Positions 35,565 through 44,440 are shown, numbered from the stretch's first letter. The stretch: DNA of 64,000 nucleotides from CAKZSB01 sp964573105 (GCA_964573105.1 CAZNIS010000023.1:9202-73201); one strand, 5' to 3'. Made by a program: numbers and translations. The notes: a model not told the origin generated them from the sequence alone.

Positions 35565-36310
35565 TGACCGATAGCAAACTGCGCCTGCGTGGCGTGACGC
35601 TGCGATTCGGTGATCTGATCGTCTGCGATGGAATCGATCTGGACGTCGCAACGGGCGAGCTGATCTGCCTGATCGGCGCTTCGGGTTCCGGCAAGTCTTC
35701 GCTGCTACGCTGCATCAATCTGCTAGAGCCAATCGATGAAGGGCAGATCTGGCTGGACGATCTGGAGATCTCGGTGCCCGGCCTGGATCCCAACCCGCTG
35801 CGCAGACGCATCGGCATCGTGTTCCAGAGCTTCAATCTGTTCCCGCACATGACGGTGATGCAGAATATTTCGCTGGCACCCAGGCGCGTGCTGGCGCAGG
35901 ATGCCGACGACACCCGGCAGCTCGCGATGCACTTGCTGGAGCGCTTTGGCCTGGCTGACAAGGCGCGCGAGTATCCGGATCGATTGTCCGGCGGGCAACA
36001 GCAGCGCGTGGCCATTGTGCGGGCACTGGCGATGCAGCCGGAGATCATGCTGCTCGACGAAATCACCTCGGCACTCGACCCGGAGCTGGTCGGCGAGGTG
36101 CTCGATGTGGTGCGACAACTCAAGGATCAGGGCATGACGATCATTCTCGCCACCCACGAAATGTCGTTTGCCCGCGAGGTGGCAGATCGGGTCTGCTTTC
36201 TCGATGGTGGGCGCATCGTTGAGTCGGCACCGCCCAATGTCATCTTTCGCGATCCCGACAACCCGCGAACCCGTCAGTTCCTGGCCCGGGTCCTGCGCAC
36301 AAGCAGGTAG
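35564..36310 (+). CDS. ABC importer ATP-binding protein (polar amino acid type)
   Basis: 248 residues, all motifs intact: Walker A GASGSGKSS, Q-loop FQSFNLFPHMTVMQN, signature LSGGQQQR, Walker B IMLLDEITSALDPE and H-loop ATHE. The segment closely resembles GlnQ/HisP. The ATG overlaps the permease TGA (TGATG), so the genes are translationally coupled. One small oddity is DEITSALD instead of the usual DEPTSALD. Confidence 0.93.
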   Translation: MTDSKLRLRGVTLRFGDLIVCDGIDLDVATGELICLIGASGSGKSSLLRCINLLEPIDEGQIWLDDLEISVPGLDPNPLRRRIGIVFQSFNLFPHMTVMQNISLAPRRVLAQDADDTRQLAMHLLERFGLADKAREYPDRLSGGQQQRVAIVRALAMQPEIMLLDEITSALDPELVGEVLDVVRQLKDQGMTIILATHEMSFAREVADRVCFLDGGRIVESAPPNVIFRDPDNPRTRQFLARVLRTSR

Positions 36311-36396
36311 CGTGCGTGCGTCAGTTTTCTTTCTCGGCATCGTTACACTAGCGGCTGCGGGCGCTGACCGCCAACCCTGTTTAATCTCTCAAGCTC

Positions 36397-37572
36397 ATGC
36401 CCCCAGCCAACCAAACTTTCTATCTCTATCTGGGGCTGCACTCGCTGTTGATCGGCATGTTCCCTTTCTATTTGCCGGTGTTCATGTGGCAGCAGGGCGG
36501 TGGCATGGCATCGGTCGCGCTGTTGATCGCGATCGCAGGCGGTGGATTCAACGCCGGTCTATGGTGCTGGGATCGTTTGCGCCACCGGCTCACGCTCAAT
36601 CAGATGTTTTTGATTACATCGTTGTTGCTGTTCGCGCTACTGCTCAATGTGCGTCAGTATGGTTCAGGCCTTGCGGCCATGCTCGCGTTGGGGTTCAGCT
36701 ACGGGCTGTACAACAGTTTTTTCTGGACCACACAGCGCGCCATGTTTATCGAGGTGAGCGATCCCAGTCGCAGCGGCCGCGCCTACGGCAACTTTCAGCT
36801 CTTTGTGTTTGCGCTGTTGCAGGCCGGCATTCTGATTGGCGGCTGGCTGCTGGAACGAGATGATTTCGATCTGCTGCTGCTGGCCAGCATCGTGATTGCG
36901 GCGGCGGGCTCGGCAATGCTGTTTGTGAGTAAACCGGTCTACCCGTCGGGTCTTAGAAGCCTGCCAGCGATGTCGCTTGCCGCGGTCTTTAGTTTTCGCG
37001 ACACCGAACATTCGCGGACCATGTTCGTGGTCGATGGTCTGTTTCTGTTCCTGGAGAGTTTTTTCTGGGTGATCTCCTTGTTTCTACTGAGTCGTGAGAG
37101 TTTCACCACGTTAGGGGTAGTGGTAATCGTGTTGGCGCTCATCTTCGGTGGCTTGTTTTATCTGCTGAAAAATACCATCGACCGACTGGGTGTTCGACGC
37201 GTCTTTACGCTGGCTGTAATGCTCTACGGTTGTTCCTGGCTGCTGCGCGCCTATGTCAATGAGTCGATGCACCTGCTGACACTGTTTGTCGTGCTGGTAC
37301 TGATCACTTTCGCAACCTCGTTTTTTCGCCTTGCGCTGAACAAGCGGTTCTACGATCTGGCGCGGCAGACGCCCCATCCGCATCGCTATCTGGTGACGAA
37401 GAGTTACTACTCCCAGCTGTCGATCACGGGCTCGTTTGCTGTGCTGGCGCTGCTGGCATGGCTGGTGTCCGAACCCCAGACCCTGCTGCGTTCGGCCTAT
37501 TGGCTGGCGGCACTGCTGACCCCGCTTTTCCTGCTCTATGGCGCGAATCGGTATCGCTCGAATGATGTATGA
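36397..37572 (+). CDS. MFS-type 12-helix transporter
   Basis: 391 residues, about 12 hydrophobic helices, with a central hydrophilic loop. It has GLYNSFFWTTQRAMF in helix 4-5 and GNFQLFVFALLQAGILIGG in helix 5. It resembles the major facilitator superfamily but has no substrate-diagnostic motif. It is co-oriented between the importer and the dehydrogenase complex genes, so it could export a product or import a related acid. Confidence 0.75.
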   Translation: MPPANQTFYLYLGLHSLLIGMFPFYLPVFMWQQGGGMASVALLIAIAGGGFNAGLWCWDRLRHRLTLNQMFLITSLLLFALLLNVRQYGSGLAAMLALGFSYGLYNSFFWTTQRAMFIEVSDPSRSGRAYGNFQLFVFALLQAGILIGGWLLERDDFDLLLLASIVIAAAGSAMLFVSKPVYPSGLRSLPAMSLAAVFSFRDTEHSRTMFVVDGLFLFLESFFWVISLFLLSRESFTTLGVVVIVLALIFGGLFYLLKNTIDRLGVRRVFTLAVMLYGCSWLLRAYVNESMHLLTLFVVLVLITFATSFFRLALNKRFYDLARQTPHPHRYLVTKSYYSQLSITGSFAVLALLAWLVSEPQTLLRSAYWLAALLTPLFLLYGANRYRSNDV

Positions 37573-37623
37573 TTGAGGGCCGTCGCGCGGCTCAAAAACA
37601 CGTGCGCGCCCGCAGGAGACACG

Positions 37624-38355
37624 GTGCAAGACCCCCAATCGACAATGCAGGTATCCGTCTGGCGCGGTGATGTGGATGGCGGTGCGTTCGAGCGTTTCGA
37701 GGTGCCGCGTTTTCAAAGCCAGACGATCCTCGATGTCGTCACTTGGATTCAACGCCACCGCGACGCCTCGCTGACCTATCGTTTTGCCTGCCGTGTCGGC
37801 ATGTGTGGATCCTGCGCGATGATGGTCAACGGTGTGCCGCGCTGGACTTGCCGAACCCATGTCGACAAAGCGCTGGGCAGTGGCGACAGCCTGGAAATCG
37901 CACCCTTGCGCAACCTGCCGGTGATCAAGGACCTGGCCACCGACATGACCACCTTTTTCGACAAATGGACGCGCGCCGAGGCGCATCACCACCCGACTGC
38001 CGATCGCAGCGATCCGATGCCTGCCATCAATCCGGCTGACGAAAAGCGCGTCGCCGCCAGCGCCGGCATCGAGTGCATCAATTGTGCGGTCTGTTACGCC
38101 GCCTGCGATGTCGTCGAAAACAACCCCGACTACCTCGGCCCCGCCGCACTGAACCGCGCCTGGACCCTGATCAACGATCAGCGCGACGGCGGGCGCGTGG
38201 CCCGTTTGCGTGCGGTGTCGTCCGACGGTGGCTGCCACAATTGCCACTCGCAACAAAGCTGCGTGCAGCACTGTCCGAACGAGCTGAACCCCACCTTGTC
38301 AATTGCCGGTCTCAAGCGAACCTCGGCGCTGGCGGCACTCAAAGGAGAGCTCTAG
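37624..38355 (+). CDS. Succinate dehydrogenase/fumarate reductase-like iron-sulfur subunit
   Basis: 243 residues. The 2Fe-2S motif CRVGMCGSC with a later Cys (RWTC), the 4Fe-4S motif CINCAVCYAAC and the 3Fe-4S-type region CHNCHSQQSCVQHCP are all present. GTG 37624 has AGGAGA 6 nt upstream and is preferred over TTG 37573. It carries electrons from the flavoprotein (39064-40821) to the membrane quinone site. The gene order here is FeS, two anchors, flavoprotein, which differs from standard sdhCDAB. Confidence 0.93.
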   Translation: MQDPQSTMQVSVWRGDVDGGAFERFEVPRFQSQTILDVVTWIQRHRDASLTYRFACRVGMCGSCAMMVNGVPRWTCRTHVDKALGSGDSLEIAPLRNLPVIKDLATDMTTFFDKWTRAEAHHHPTADRSDPMPAINPADEKRVAASAGIECINCAVCYAACDVVENNPDYLGPAALNRAWTLINDQRDGGRVARLRAVSSDGGCHNCHSQQSCVQHCPNELNPTLSIAGLKRTSALAALKGEL

Positions 38356-38357
38356 CC

Positions 38358-38690
38358 ATGCTCGGGGTGCATCTTTATCTCGCCCAGCGCGTCACCGCCT
38401 TGATCATGGCGCCACTGGTGATCGGTCATCTGGCAGTGATGATCTACGCCGTACAGGGTGGGCTGAGTGCTGCCGAGATTCTCGGCCGCACCCAGGGCAG
38501 TTGGTGGTGGGGTCTGTTTTATGGTCTTTTTGTGTTGGCGGTATCGATTCACGCGTCCATTGGTCTGCGCGTAGTGGTGCACGAGACGCTCGGGCTACGC
38601 GGGCAGGTGCTTAATCTGTTTACACTCGCGGTTGCGGCGGGTTTGCTGTGGCTCGGCGGGCGCGCTATCTATGCGGTGGTGATTGCATGA
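38358..38690 (+). CDS. Cytochrome b-like membrane anchor subunit (first)
   Basis: 110 residues, three membrane helices. The QRVTALIMAPLVIGH segment resembles the RxSGxxLxxxxxxH region of SdhC-type subunits, and SIHASIGLR supplies another His that could ligate haem b. It starts 2 bp after the FeS gene stop; AGGAG is 12 nt upstream. It overlaps the next gene by ATGA. It anchors the complex and supplies part of the quinone site. Confidence 0.85.
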   Translation: MLGVHLYLAQRVTALIMAPLVIGHLAVMIYAVQGGLSAAEILGRTQGSWWWGLFYGLFVLAVSIHASIGLRVVVHETLGLRGQVLNLFTLAVAAGLLWLGGRAIYAVVIA

Positions 38691-39028
38691 TCAAACCCCA
38701 TCGTCAACACCCGCTCTGGCTCGCCTTCTGGCTGCATCGCGTCTCCGGTGTGGTGCTCGCGTTGTTTTTGCCTGTGCACTTTTATGTGCTCGCACTGGCG
38801 CTAAAAGGGGCCAGTGAGCTGGACGGATTCTTACAATTTGCAGAAATGCCGCTGGTCAAAGTGGCCGAGGCATTGCTGGTGCTGTTGCTGGCTGTGCATC
38901 TGTTTGGAGGTTTACGGCTGATGGCGCTGGAATTTTTGCCTTGGTCAACTGGTCAGAAAACCCTCGCCGCCGCATCGCTCGCAGGTAGTTTTGCCTGTGC
39001 CTGCGGGTTTTTTCTCAGTGCCATTTAA
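38687..39028 (+). CDS. Cytochrome b-like membrane anchor subunit (second)
   Basis: 113 residues, three membrane helices, with HRVSGVVLALFLPVHFYVLALAL (SdhC-like RxSG...H) and VHLFGGLRLMALEF. The ATG overlaps the previous stop (ATGA). It and the preceding protein look alike, suggesting a pair that arose by duplication, as in two-anchor succinate dehydrogenases. Confidence 0.85.
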   Translation: MIKPHRQHPLWLAFWLHRVSGVVLALFLPVHFYVLALALKGASELDGFLQFAEMPLVKVAEALLVLLLAVHLFGGLRLMALEFLPWSTGQKTLAAASLAGSFACACGFFLSAI

Positions 39029-39063
39029 TTGCTTTGCCTTTACGCAGCCGAAAGCCGATATCC

Positions 39064-40821
39064 ATGCTTGAACGTCACGACACCGACATACTGATACTGG
39101 GCACCGGTGGGGCCGGGCTGTTTGCCGCCTTGCACGCCAGCCGCGCCGCGCCGCAGTTGCGGGTGACACTGGCAGTCAAGGGGCTGACCGGCAAGTGTGG
39201 TTGTACCCGCATGGTGCAGGGCGGTTACAACGTCGCGATCGCGCCGGGTGACTCGGTTGAGCGCCACTTCATGGACACCATTATCGGCGGCAAGTGGCTG
39301 CCACATCAGGATATGGCCTGGAAGCTGTGCGAGACCGCCGTCGAACGCATTCGTGAGCTGGAGAATGAAATCGGTTGTTTTTTTGATCGCAACCCCGACG
39401 GCTCGGTACATCAAAAGGCGTTCGCCGGACAGACCTATGATCGCACCGTGCACAAGGGTGATTTGACTGGTATCGAGATCATCAGCCGGCTGATGGAACA
39501 GGTGCTCGCAAGCGGCGTCGATCGCCTGGAAGAACACCGCGCTATCGCCCTGGTGCCGACGCGCGATGGCAGTGAGTTATCCGGTGTGCTGTTCATCGAC
39601 ATGCGCACAGGCAACTTTCATTTTGTCCGTGCGAAAACCGTACTGATGGCTACCGGCGGCGGTCCTACCATGTATCGCTATCACACCCCTTCTGGTGACA
39701 AGAGCATGGACGGTCTGTCGATGGCGATGCGCCTTGGCTTGCCGATGCGCGATATGGAGATGGTGCAGTTTCACCCCACAGGGTTACTCGGCGGAGACGA
39801 GACCCGCATGACCGGCACTGTGCTGGAAGAGGGTCTGCGCGGTGCCGGTGGGCATCTGCTCGGCGGCGATGACCGGCGCTTCATGTTCGAATACGCCGAA
39901 CGCGGCGAGCGCGCCACTCGCGATGTCGTCAGCCGCGCCATCTACGATGAAATGCGCAAGGGCAATACCACGCCGCTGGGTGGCGTGTACATTTCCATGA
40001 GTCACCTCGGGCCTGACGACGTACGCAAGCGATTCAGCGGCATGGTCAAGCGCTGTGCTGACAGCGGCTTTGATCTCGCCGCTGGCAAGGTCGAGGTCGT
40101 ACCGACTGCGCACTATTTCATGGGCGGGCTGGTCTGCGATCCCGATACGCGCACCGATTTGCCGGGCCTCTACGTGGCCGGTGAAGACGCGGGCGGTGCA
40201 CACGGCTCGAATCGCCTCGGCGGCAATGGCGTGGCCAACTCCACGGTCTTCGGCGGTGTGGCCGGTGACGTGATGGCCGCCGACGCGCAAAAAATGACCG
40301 CGCTGCGAGATCCCGACGAATCCTTTATCGATGCTGAAATTGCCCGCGCGCTGCACCCGTTCAGTCGCAAGGCGGGCGACATCCACGGCCTGCGCGAGCG
40401 CCTGATGCAAACGATGTGGGATAACGTTGGCATCATGCGTACCGCCGAAGGGCTCGACCGAGGCATGGCCGATTTGCAGGAACTGAAACTTGAACTGATG
40501 GACACCGGCCTTGCCGACGACAATCGGGTGTTCAACCTCACCTGGCATGATTGGCTTAACCTGCAGAACCTGATCAGAATCTCCGAGGCCATCACCCACG
40601 CCTCGATCTCTCGTGAAAACTCGCGTGGCGCACATTATCGCGAGGAGTATCCGGAAGAGGGTGATCTGGAGACGTCTTACTTCACCGTCGTGCGGGAGCG
40701 CGATGAAGTAATGTCCGTCAACCGCGAGCCAGTCGAATTCACGATCGTGCGACCGGGTGAATCGCTGGTCGAGGGCATGTCTCCCGTGCCGCCGCCCACT
40801 GCTGCCGAGGTCGCCCCATGA
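39064..40821 (+). CDS. Succinate dehydrogenase/fumarate reductase-like flavoprotein lacking the FAD-linking His
   Basis: 585 residues. FAD-binding ILGTGGAGLFAALHA is at the N-terminus. Active-site segments MEMVQFHPTG, RDVVSRAIYDE (proton-shuttle Arg), VPTAHYFMGG and GGAHGSNRLGGNGVANS align with SdhA/FrdA. In SdhA/FrdA a His in SHTVAAxGG forms the covalent FAD bond; here the aligned segment is G-C47-T-R-M-V-Q-G-G, so the His is replaced by Cys. FAD should be non-covalent, as in L-aspartate oxidase. I use ATG 39064; a TTG at 39034 is possible. The gene overlaps the dehydratase alpha gene by ATGA. Confidence 0.92.
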   Translation: MLERHDTDILILGTGGAGLFAALHASRAAPQLRVTLAVKGLTGKCGCTRMVQGGYNVAIAPGDSVERHFMDTIIGGKWLPHQDMAWKLCETAVERIRELENEIGCFFDRNPDGSVHQKAFAGQTYDRTVHKGDLTGIEIISRLMEQVLASGVDRLEEHRAIALVPTRDGSELSGVLFIDMRTGNFHFVRAKTVLMATGGGPTMYRYHTPSGDKSMDGLSMAMRLGLPMRDMEMVQFHPTGLLGGDETRMTGTVLEEGLRGAGGHLLGGDDRRFMFEYAERGERATRDVVSRAIYDEMRKGNTTPLGGVYISMSHLGPDDVRKRFSGMVKRCADSGFDLAAGKVEVVPTAHYFMGGLVCDPDTRTDLPGLYVAGEDAGGAHGSNRLGGNGVANSTVFGGVAGDVMAADAQKMTALRDPDESFIDAEIARALHPFSRKAGDIHGLRERLMQTMWDNVGIMRTAEGLDRGMADLQELKLELMDTGLADDNRVFNLTWHDWLNLQNLIRISEAITHASISRENSRGAHYREEYPEEGDLETSYFTVVRERDEVMSVNREPVEFTIVRPGESLVEGMSPVPPPTAAEVAP

Positions 40822-41780
40822 TTGACATCAAGACCATCCATTCCACCGCCGTCACGTTGATGGAAAAAGCCGCCATCGACATCCCGGATGACTATCTGCA
40901 GGCGATACGCAAGACCACCGAGCGCGAGGAAAACGAACTGCCGCGCTTTGTATTGAAGGTCATGCTCGACAACTACGATGCCGCGACTGAAGATCGTCGC
41001 GCCATGTGCGGCGACACCGGGGTGCCGCGGTGGTATGTGAAGATGGGCAATGAGGCGTCGATTCAGGGTGGCCCCATTGCGCTGGAAGAGGCTCTGCGCC
41101 AGGCCACCGCAGATGCCACCGACTCGATCCCGCTGAGGCCGAATCGCGTGCATCCGTTGTGGCGCACCGATCACAACAACAATATCGGTATTCAATCACC
41201 GGAGATCGAATACGCTTACGAGCCCGACGGCGAATGGATCGACCTGATCACCGTACACAAGGGCGGACTCTTCGGGACCGACTACCGAATGCTGTTCCCA
41301 AGCGACGGCATTCAGGGTATCAAGCGCTTTTATCTCGATTCACTGGTAGCGTTCGGCAAGCGCGGCCTGTCGTGTCAGCCAGCAATTATTGGTATCGGAC
41401 TGGGTGGGTCGAAAGACGCCTGCATGGTACACGGCAAGCGCGCGGCCTGTCTGCGCACCGTCGGCGATCGCAACCCGGATCCGAAGATCGCAGAACTCGA
41501 AGAAGAGCTGACCGAGGCCGGCAACTCGATCGGCATGGGCGCGATGGGATTTGTCGGCAGTTCTATGGTGATCGATACCCACATCGAAGTGGGCTATTGC
41601 CATACCGGTGGCATGCAGATGAGCGTGCACGCGTTCTGCCTGTCATCGCGCCGCGCCTGCGCGCGACTGTTTCCGGACGGACGCGTCGAGTATCGCACCG
41701 ACCCGCAGTGGTACACCCCCTACATGAGGCGAGAGACAATCGGATGGCCGACAACGGAACCCTTAACACAGTCCGGCTAG
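40818..41780 (+). CDS. Class I fumarase/L(+)-tartrate dehydratase-type alpha subunit
   Basis: 320 residues. It is the N-terminal domain of iron-sulfur hydro-lyases. Candidate 4Fe-4S ligands are the Cys residues in AMCGDTG, GLGGSKDACMVHGKR and EVGYCHTGG. In two-subunit enzymes this chain carries the cluster that binds the hydroxyl/carboxylate group. Substrates of the family include fumarate, mesaconate and tartrate. It overlaps the flavoprotein by 4 nt and the beta gene by 37 nt. Confidence 0.92.
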   Translation: MIDIKTIHSTAVTLMEKAAIDIPDDYLQAIRKTTEREENELPRFVLKVMLDNYDAATEDRRAMCGDTGVPRWYVKMGNEASIQGGPIALEEALRQATADATDSIPLRPNRVHPLWRTDHNNNIGIQSPEIEYAYEPDGEWIDLITVHKGGLFGTDYRMLFPSDGIQGIKRFYLDSLVAFGKRGLSCQPAIIGIGLGGSKDACMVHGKRAACLRTVGDRNPDPKIAELEEELTEAGNSIGMGAMGFVGSSMVIDTHIEVGYCHTGGMQMSVHAFCLSSRRACARLFPDGRVEYRTDPQWYTPYMRRETIGWPTTEPLTQSG

Positions 41781-42421
41781 GGACCAACCCGAGCCGTGCC
41801 GATCTCGAACCGCTGAAGATTGGCGATGTGGTGTATCTGTCCGGTGTGATCTACACCGGTCGCGAGGGCGTCTATATGCGCGTGGTTGAAGATGGCGCGT
41901 CGCTGCCGCTGGATCTGCCGGCCGTCAGCGCCGTGAACTTTCACTGCTCGCCGGCGGCGGCCGAGCGCGCACCGGGTGAATACGACGTCAGTGCCGTCAC
42001 CGCTACCGCCTCGTTTCGGTTCTCCAAATGGCTTGGCGAGTGGTTTAACGTATCCGGTGCCAAACTGATCATCGGTAAGGGGGGGATGAACCCGGACGAC
42101 TATCGCGATCACTTTGTACCCAACGATGCAGTCTATCTGACCACCGTTGGTTACGGCACTGGAGCGCTGCTCGGTCGCGGGGTCAGGCGCGTAAAAGAGG
42201 TGCACTGGTTGGAAGAGCTGGGCATCGCCCAGGCCATGTGGGTGCTTGAGGTAGATGCGTTTGGCCCGTTTTTAGTCGAAAGTGATCTGCAGGGCAACAG
42301 TTTGTTCGAGCGCGAGAATCAGCGCATTGCAGAAAAACTGCCGGATATCTATGCCGGCACCAAGCCCGCGGTGCTAAAGCGCTTTGGCGAAACCGACGAC
42401 CGTGGCGATGAATTGATATGA
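41744..42421 (+). CDS. Class I fumarase/L(+)-tartrate dehydratase-type beta subunit
   Basis: 225 residues, the swivelling C-terminal domain of class I hydro-lyases. Features are LKIGDVVYLSGVIYTGREG, IIGKGGMNPDDYRDHF, and a Tyr/Gly-rich TVGYGTGALLG segment that contributes to substrate binding. ATG 41744 overlaps the alpha gene; the frame is also open upstream within the alpha gene, but that part is only a shadow. It forms the active hydro-lyase with the alpha subunit. Confidence 0.92.
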   Translation: MADNGTLNTVRLGTNPSRADLEPLKIGDVVYLSGVIYTGREGVYMRVVEDGASLPLDLPAVSAVNFHCSPAAAERAPGEYDVSAVTATASFRFSKWLGEWFNVSGAKLIIGKGGMNPDDYRDHFVPNDAVYLTTVGYGTGALLGRGVRRVKEVHWLEELGIAQAMWVLEVDAFGPFLVESDLQGNSLFERENQRIAEKLPDIYAGTKPAVLKRFGETDDRGDELI

Positions 42422-42469
42422 GCAGGCGCCGCGGATTTTTTCAACGATGGCCCGAGGCAATACTATCCC

Positions 42470-43930
42470 ATGACCGATAACGTGCCACAGTCCACAGGTG
42501 CCGAGGCAACAGCGCTGGTCGCAAATCTACGGGCGGCATTCGATGGCAGGTTGTTTTCCTCAGCCGAGGATATGGAACCTTTTCTGATCGATTGGCGTCG
42601 TCGCTATAGCGGGGCCGCGCTCGCGGTGGTGCAGCCATCCAGTGTCGATGAGGCAGTTAAAGTGGTGCGCTGGTGTATCGAGCACGACTGCATCATCGTG
42701 CCGCAGGGTGGTAATACAGGCATGTCGGGCGCGGCAACGCCTGACAATGGCGATCGCAACGTCGTGCTGTCACTGGCGCGGATCAATCAGGTGCGCAGCG
42801 TCGATACGGTCAACAACACCATCACCGTCGATGCCGGCTGCACGCTCGCCCAGGTGCGCGAGGCGGCAGAAGAGGCCGGTCGGTTGTTCCCGCTCAGTCT
42901 GCCGTCCGAGGGCAGCTGTACCATCGGCGGCAACCTCTCCACCAACGCCGGCGGTTGCCAGGTGCTGCGTTATGGCAATGCGCGCGAATTGTGTCTGGGG
43001 CTGGAGGTGGTCACCGCATCCGGCGAGTTGTGGCAGGGCCTGCGCGGTCTGCGCAAAGACAACACTGGTTACGATCTGCGCGATCTGTTTGTCGGCTCCG
43101 AGGGCACGCTGGGTGTGATCACTGCGGCGACCCTGAAACTCTACCCGCAGCCGGCCGCGCGCATCACGGCACTTGCCACGGTCGACAGTCCGCACGCCGC
43201 GCTGAAGCTTCTAGGTATGGCGCAGCAGGCGTTGTCGGCCTCGCTGACCGCCTTCGAGCTGATCAGCGACGTCTGCCTGGATCTGGTTGCCGAACACTTT
43301 CCTCAATGCCCCAAGCCGTTTGATGAATCGAGCCCCTATTACGTGTTGCTGGAGTGTTCCGATGCCGAGAGTGAAGCACACGCCACCGAGCGATTCGAAT
43401 CGCTGCTGTTTGCAGCCTCAGAGGCTGGTGTGGTTAGCGATGCGATCATCGCCGACTCAATCGCGCGCAGCAACAGCCTATGGGCTTTGCGAGAGAACAT
43501 CTCAGAGGCGCAGGCGGCGGCTGGCAAGAACATCAAGCACGATATCTCGGTGCCGATTTCCGCGATTGGCGATTTTGTCGAGGATACCAACCGGCTTTTG
43601 CTGGAACAGTTTCCCGGCGTGCGTATGGTGGTATTCGGACATTTGGGGGATGGCAATCTGCACTACAACGTGTCGCCCGCGGCCGATTTGTCGGGGTCGG
43701 AGCACGCCGACGCGTTTCTCGGTTTGCAGGGACAGATTAACAAGGTCACGCACGATGCCGTCGTGGCGGTGAATGGCTCGATCTCGGCCGAGCACGGCCT
43801 GGGTGTGCTGCGTCGGGATGAGTCAGCGCGCTATAAATCACCGGTTGAGCTCGCGCTGATGCACACGATCAAGCGCGCGCTGGACCCGCAGGGGCGGATG
43901 AATCCGGGCAAGGTTTTGCGTCCCGAGTAG
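42470..43930 (+). CDS. FAD-linked 2-hydroxyacid dehydrogenase (GlcD/D2HGDH family)
   Basis: 486 residues, VAO-type flavoprotein. VPQGGNTGMSGAATPD, the GSCTIGGNLSTNAGG loop and the SEGTLGVITAATLKL segment bind FAD. GHLGDGNLHYNV and SAEHGLG near the C-terminus carry the metal/substrate His residues of D-lactate and D-2-hydroxyglutarate dehydrogenases. It would oxidise a 2-hydroxyacid to the 2-oxoacid, passing electrons to ETF or quinone. It lies 48 bp after the dehydratase, as the last step of the operon. Confidence 0.92.
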   Translation: MTDNVPQSTGAEATALVANLRAAFDGRLFSSAEDMEPFLIDWRRRYSGAALAVVQPSSVDEAVKVVRWCIEHDCIIVPQGGNTGMSGAATPDNGDRNVVLSLARINQVRSVDTVNNTITVDAGCTLAQVREAAEEAGRLFPLSLPSEGSCTIGGNLSTNAGGCQVLRYGNARELCLGLEVVTASGELWQGLRGLRKDNTGYDLRDLFVGSEGTLGVITAATLKLYPQPAARITALATVDSPHAALKLLGMAQQALSASLTAFELISDVCLDLVAEHFPQCPKPFDESSPYYVLLECSDAESEAHATERFESLLFAASEAGVVSDAIIADSIARSNSLWALRENISEAQAAAGKNIKHDISVPISAIGDFVEDTNRLLLEQFPGVRMVVFGHLGDGNLHYNVSPAADLSGSEHADAFLGLQGQINKVTHDAVVAVNGSISAEHGLGVLRRDESARYKSPVELALMHTIKRALDPQGRMNPGKVLRPE

Positions 43931-44041
43931 TGGCCGAGGGCATTGCCTGAGCGTGAATTTGTCGCCTCCGACAGCTGCCCAGCCACAACGTTCAGTGTTA
44001 CCATGGCCGGCTCCCAACCACGACCAGTCGAGTTTGTACGC

Positions 44042-44401
44042 ATGGCATTTCAAGTAGACGGAAAACTGCACAAAGTCTTTGATACTGAACAAAAATCGGC
44101 CAATTTTCGGGCCCGTGAGTTCGTTATCGAAGTGGCCGACGGCAAGTATCCGCAGATGGTGAAGTTTCAGCTCACACAGGACAAATGCGAGCTGATCGAC
44201 AACCACAACGAGGGCGAGGATCTGACCGTTCACTTCGATCTGCGCGGCCGCGAGTGGAATGGTCGCTACTTCACCAACCTGAACGCCTGGCGCATTGAAG
44301 CGGCCACCAGCAATGCCGGTGAAAGCGCGTCACAACCCGCTGCAGCCGCACCTGCGGCAACCCCGGCAGGGGACGAATTCATGGACGACGTGCCTTTCTA
44401 G
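44042..44401 (+). CDS. DUF3127 OB-fold protein with SSB-like acidic tail
   Basis: 119 residues. The first 90 (FQVDGKLHKVFDTEQKSANF, REFVIEVADGKYPQMVKF, LDLRGREWNGRYFTNLNAWRI-type end) match the DUF3127 family. An Ala/Pro linker follows, then the terminus GDEFMDDVPF, closely resembling the DDDIPF tail by which SSB recruits replication and repair proteins. I infer a DNA-associated OB-fold protein. ATG 44042 starts at the domain boundary; ATG 44003 and 43943 are alternatives. Confidence 0.78.
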   Translation: MAFQVDGKLHKVFDTEQKSANFRAREFVIEVADGKYPQMVKFQLTQDKCELIDNHNEGEDLTVHFDLRGREWNGRYFTNLNAWRIEAATSNAGESASQPAAAAPAATPAGDEFMDDVPF

Positions 44402-44419
44402 GCGGTTGCGTTGTAGCGC

Positions 44420-44440
44420 GGCCACCCTGATCGGGTGGCC
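44420..44440 (+). terminator. Stem-loop after DUF3127 gene
   Basis: A perfect 8-bp stem GGCCACCC/GGGTGGCC with a 5-nt loop begins 19 bp after the stop. There is no T-run, so it may be a factor-assisted terminator or a 3' stabiliser. Confidence 0.5.

Noticed and set aside
37111..38271. Long minus-strand frame opposite the MFS and FeS genes
   Set aside because: It overlaps genes with strong motif support on the other strand and shows no family similarity; typical shadow of GC-rich coding sequence.
39784..40635. Minus-strand frame opposite the flavoprotein
   Set aside because: Mirror of conserved FAD-binding sequence; no independent ribosome site or domain.
41159..41743. Upstream part of the dehydratase beta reading frame
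   Set aside because: It lies in a different frame of the alpha gene, and its translation is Arg-rich and unlike any domain; the beta subunit starts at ATG 41744.
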